Source: Streptomyces eurythermus
Lineage (GTDB): Bacteria > Actinomycetota > Actinomycetes > Streptomycetales > Streptomycetaceae
DNA length: 39,227 nt
Assembly: GCF_014649115.1 (NCBI RefSeq)
Contig: NZ_BMSK01000006.1
Span: forward strand, 1-39,227
Reading direction: 5' to 3'
Position numbers and translations under genes: made by a program. The notes beneath the pieces were generated by a model. It saw only the letters and a program-made list of their open reading frames with translations. It was not told where the DNA came from and ran no database searches. Below are positions 38,404 to 39,227 of this stretch, in pieces. Within the stretch, counting starts at the first letter, position 1, and the number at the start of each line of letters is the position of its first letter.

Positions 38404-39227
38404 ATGACGATGTCGTCCCTGCCCCGCCCGCCCTTCGACCCGGAGCTGGAGAACACGCTCGGCCAGATGGCCGAACTAGGGCCACTGACGTTCACCGCGG
38501 AGATGATCCCGATGGTCCGCGCCAACCCGCCGTACCAGCTGACCGGCGAGGACTTCGACGCGATGGGCGTGACCGTCCGCGACGTGACGATCGCCGGCCA
38601 CCAGGGCGATGACATCCTCGTCAGTGTCATCACCCCCAAGGGCCACCAGCACCTGGGCCCGGGGATCTACCACACCCACGGCGGCGGCATGGTGACCGGC
38701 GACCGCTTCGCCGGAATCCAGCACGTCATCCCCTGGGTCGTGGACAACGGCGCCGTGCTGGTGACCGTCGAGTACCGCCTTGCGCCGGAGTTCCCGGATC
38801 CCTACCCGGTCGAGGACTGCTACGCGGGTCTGCTGTGGATGGCCGATCACGCAGCCGAACTCGGCATCGACCCGGCCCGCATCATGATCGCGGGCGCCAG
38901 CGCCGGGGGCGGACTGGCGGCCGGTACCGCCTTGCTGGCCCGCGACCGCAAGGGGCCGCGGCTGATCGGTCAGGTGCTCATCTACCCGATGCTCGACGAT
39001 CGTGATCGGACCGTCTCGAGCGGACAGTTCGACGGGGTCGGTGTGTGGGACCGTCAGAGCAACCGGACGGGGTGGACGGCGCTGCTGGGTGAGCGTCGCG
39101 GCACCGACGACGTCTCCGTCTATGCCGCGCCTGCCCGGGCGACCGACCTGACCGGGCTGCCGCCCGCTTTCATCGACTGTGGATCGGCCGAAGTGTTCCG
39201 GGACGAGGACGTGGCCTACGCGAGTGC
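38404..39227 (+). CDS. HSL-type alpha/beta hydrolase (cut by window edge)
   Basis: The first 274 codons of an esterase/lipase of the HSL family. It has the oxyanion motif HGGGM at 92-96 (HGGGF is usual), VTVEYRLAPEFPDPYPVEDC and the nucleophile elbow GASAGG with Ser166. The acid and His residues lie near or past the edge. ATG at 38404 follows AAAGGAG. From 38936 on it is nearly identical, inverted, to the broken hydrolase at 35949-36550, which supplies the missing C-terminus for comparison (HVWPGGFHGFDL). It looks intact as far as visible. The substrate is unknown. Confidence 0.9.
   Translation, partial: MTMSSLPRPPFDPELENTLGQMAELGPLTFTAEMIPMVRANPPYQLTGEDFDAMGVTVRDVTIAGHQGDDILVSVITPKGHQHLGPGIYHTHGGGMVTGDRFAGIQHVIPWVVDNGAVLVTVEYRLAPEFPDPYPVEDCYAGLLWMADHAAELGIDPARIMIAGASAGGGLAAGTALLARDRKGPRLIGQVLIYPMLDDRDRTVSSGQFDGVGVWDRQSNRTGWTALLGERRGTDDVSVYAAPARATDLTGLPPAFIDCGSAEVFRDEDVAYAS
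38936..39227 (+). repeat. Inverted near-identical hydrolase segment, copy 2
   Basis: Counterpart of 36094-36385; the match begins abruptly at 38936 and continues to the window edge. Confidence 0.9.

Noticed and set aside
1..39227. CRISPR arrays, tRNA or rRNA genes, intact transposases, integrase attachment sites
   Set aside because: I looked for regularly spaced repeats, cloverleaf-like stretches and transposase motifs and saw none; a covariance-model scan would be needed to rule out small RNAs.

Overview
This is a very GC-rich window with Streptomyces-type gene style: GTG and TTG starts, strong third-position GC, many TetR, HxlR, PucR and LuxR regulators, and start codons placed directly behind -10 boxes. 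I read it as an actinomycete, most likely Streptomyces, accessory or chromosome-arm region. No rRNA, tRNA, CRISPR array or intact insertion sequence was seen.

Left third (1-13.6 kb): a compact biosynthetic locus that diverts carbon from the shikimate pathway. On the minus strand, in transcription order, lie a small LuxR-type regulator, a class II DAHP synthase, an EntA-like DHHA dehydrogenase, a PhzD isochorismatase, a PhzE ADIC synthase, a small YdhR-like protein, shikimate kinase, EPSP synthase, a 3-hydroxybenzoate-6-hydroxylase-like flavin monooxygenase, and the first 53 codons of chorismate synthase, which runs off the left edge. DAHP synthase, AroK, AroA and AroC would raise chorismate supply. 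PhzE, PhzD and the DHHA dehydrogenase should turn chorismate into 3-hydroxyanthranilate (3HAA). Next to them are a TetR regulator and MFS exporter (minus strand) and, divergently, an arylamine N-acetyltransferase and an ACMSD-type amidohydrolase/decarboxylase. No phenazine-assembly genes, PKS or NRPS are visible. The set fits 6-hydroxylation, decarboxylation and N-acetylation of 3HAA to 2,5-dihydroxyacetanilide. From memory, this is the precursor of the epoxyquinol antibiotics LL-C10037alpha and MM14201. The product assignment is inference.

Middle (13.8-32.4 kb): regulator/enzyme pairs with visible operators. They are TetR with a quinone oxidoreductase, a second TetR paralogue, RidA, an HSL-type hydrolase, a PucR-like regulator with a low-complexity N-terminus, an MFS exporter, an SDR and a cupin, TetR with a STAND ATPase, a GNAT, an MBL-fold hydrolase with HxlR, a Tat-exported small protein, a 2H phosphoesterase, HxlR with an MFS exporter, and a MerR regulator with a second quinone oxidoreductase. 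Two TetR genes and one MFS gene share the same promoter/operator module.

Right end (32.4-39.2 kb): an aromatic amino acid hydroxylase and a third quinone oxidoreductase, then a decaying zone. It holds a chimeric broken hydrolase gene, an SDR whose catalytic Tyr is a Cys, and a hydrolase running off the right edge. Part of that last gene is almost identical, in inverted orientation, to the broken copy.
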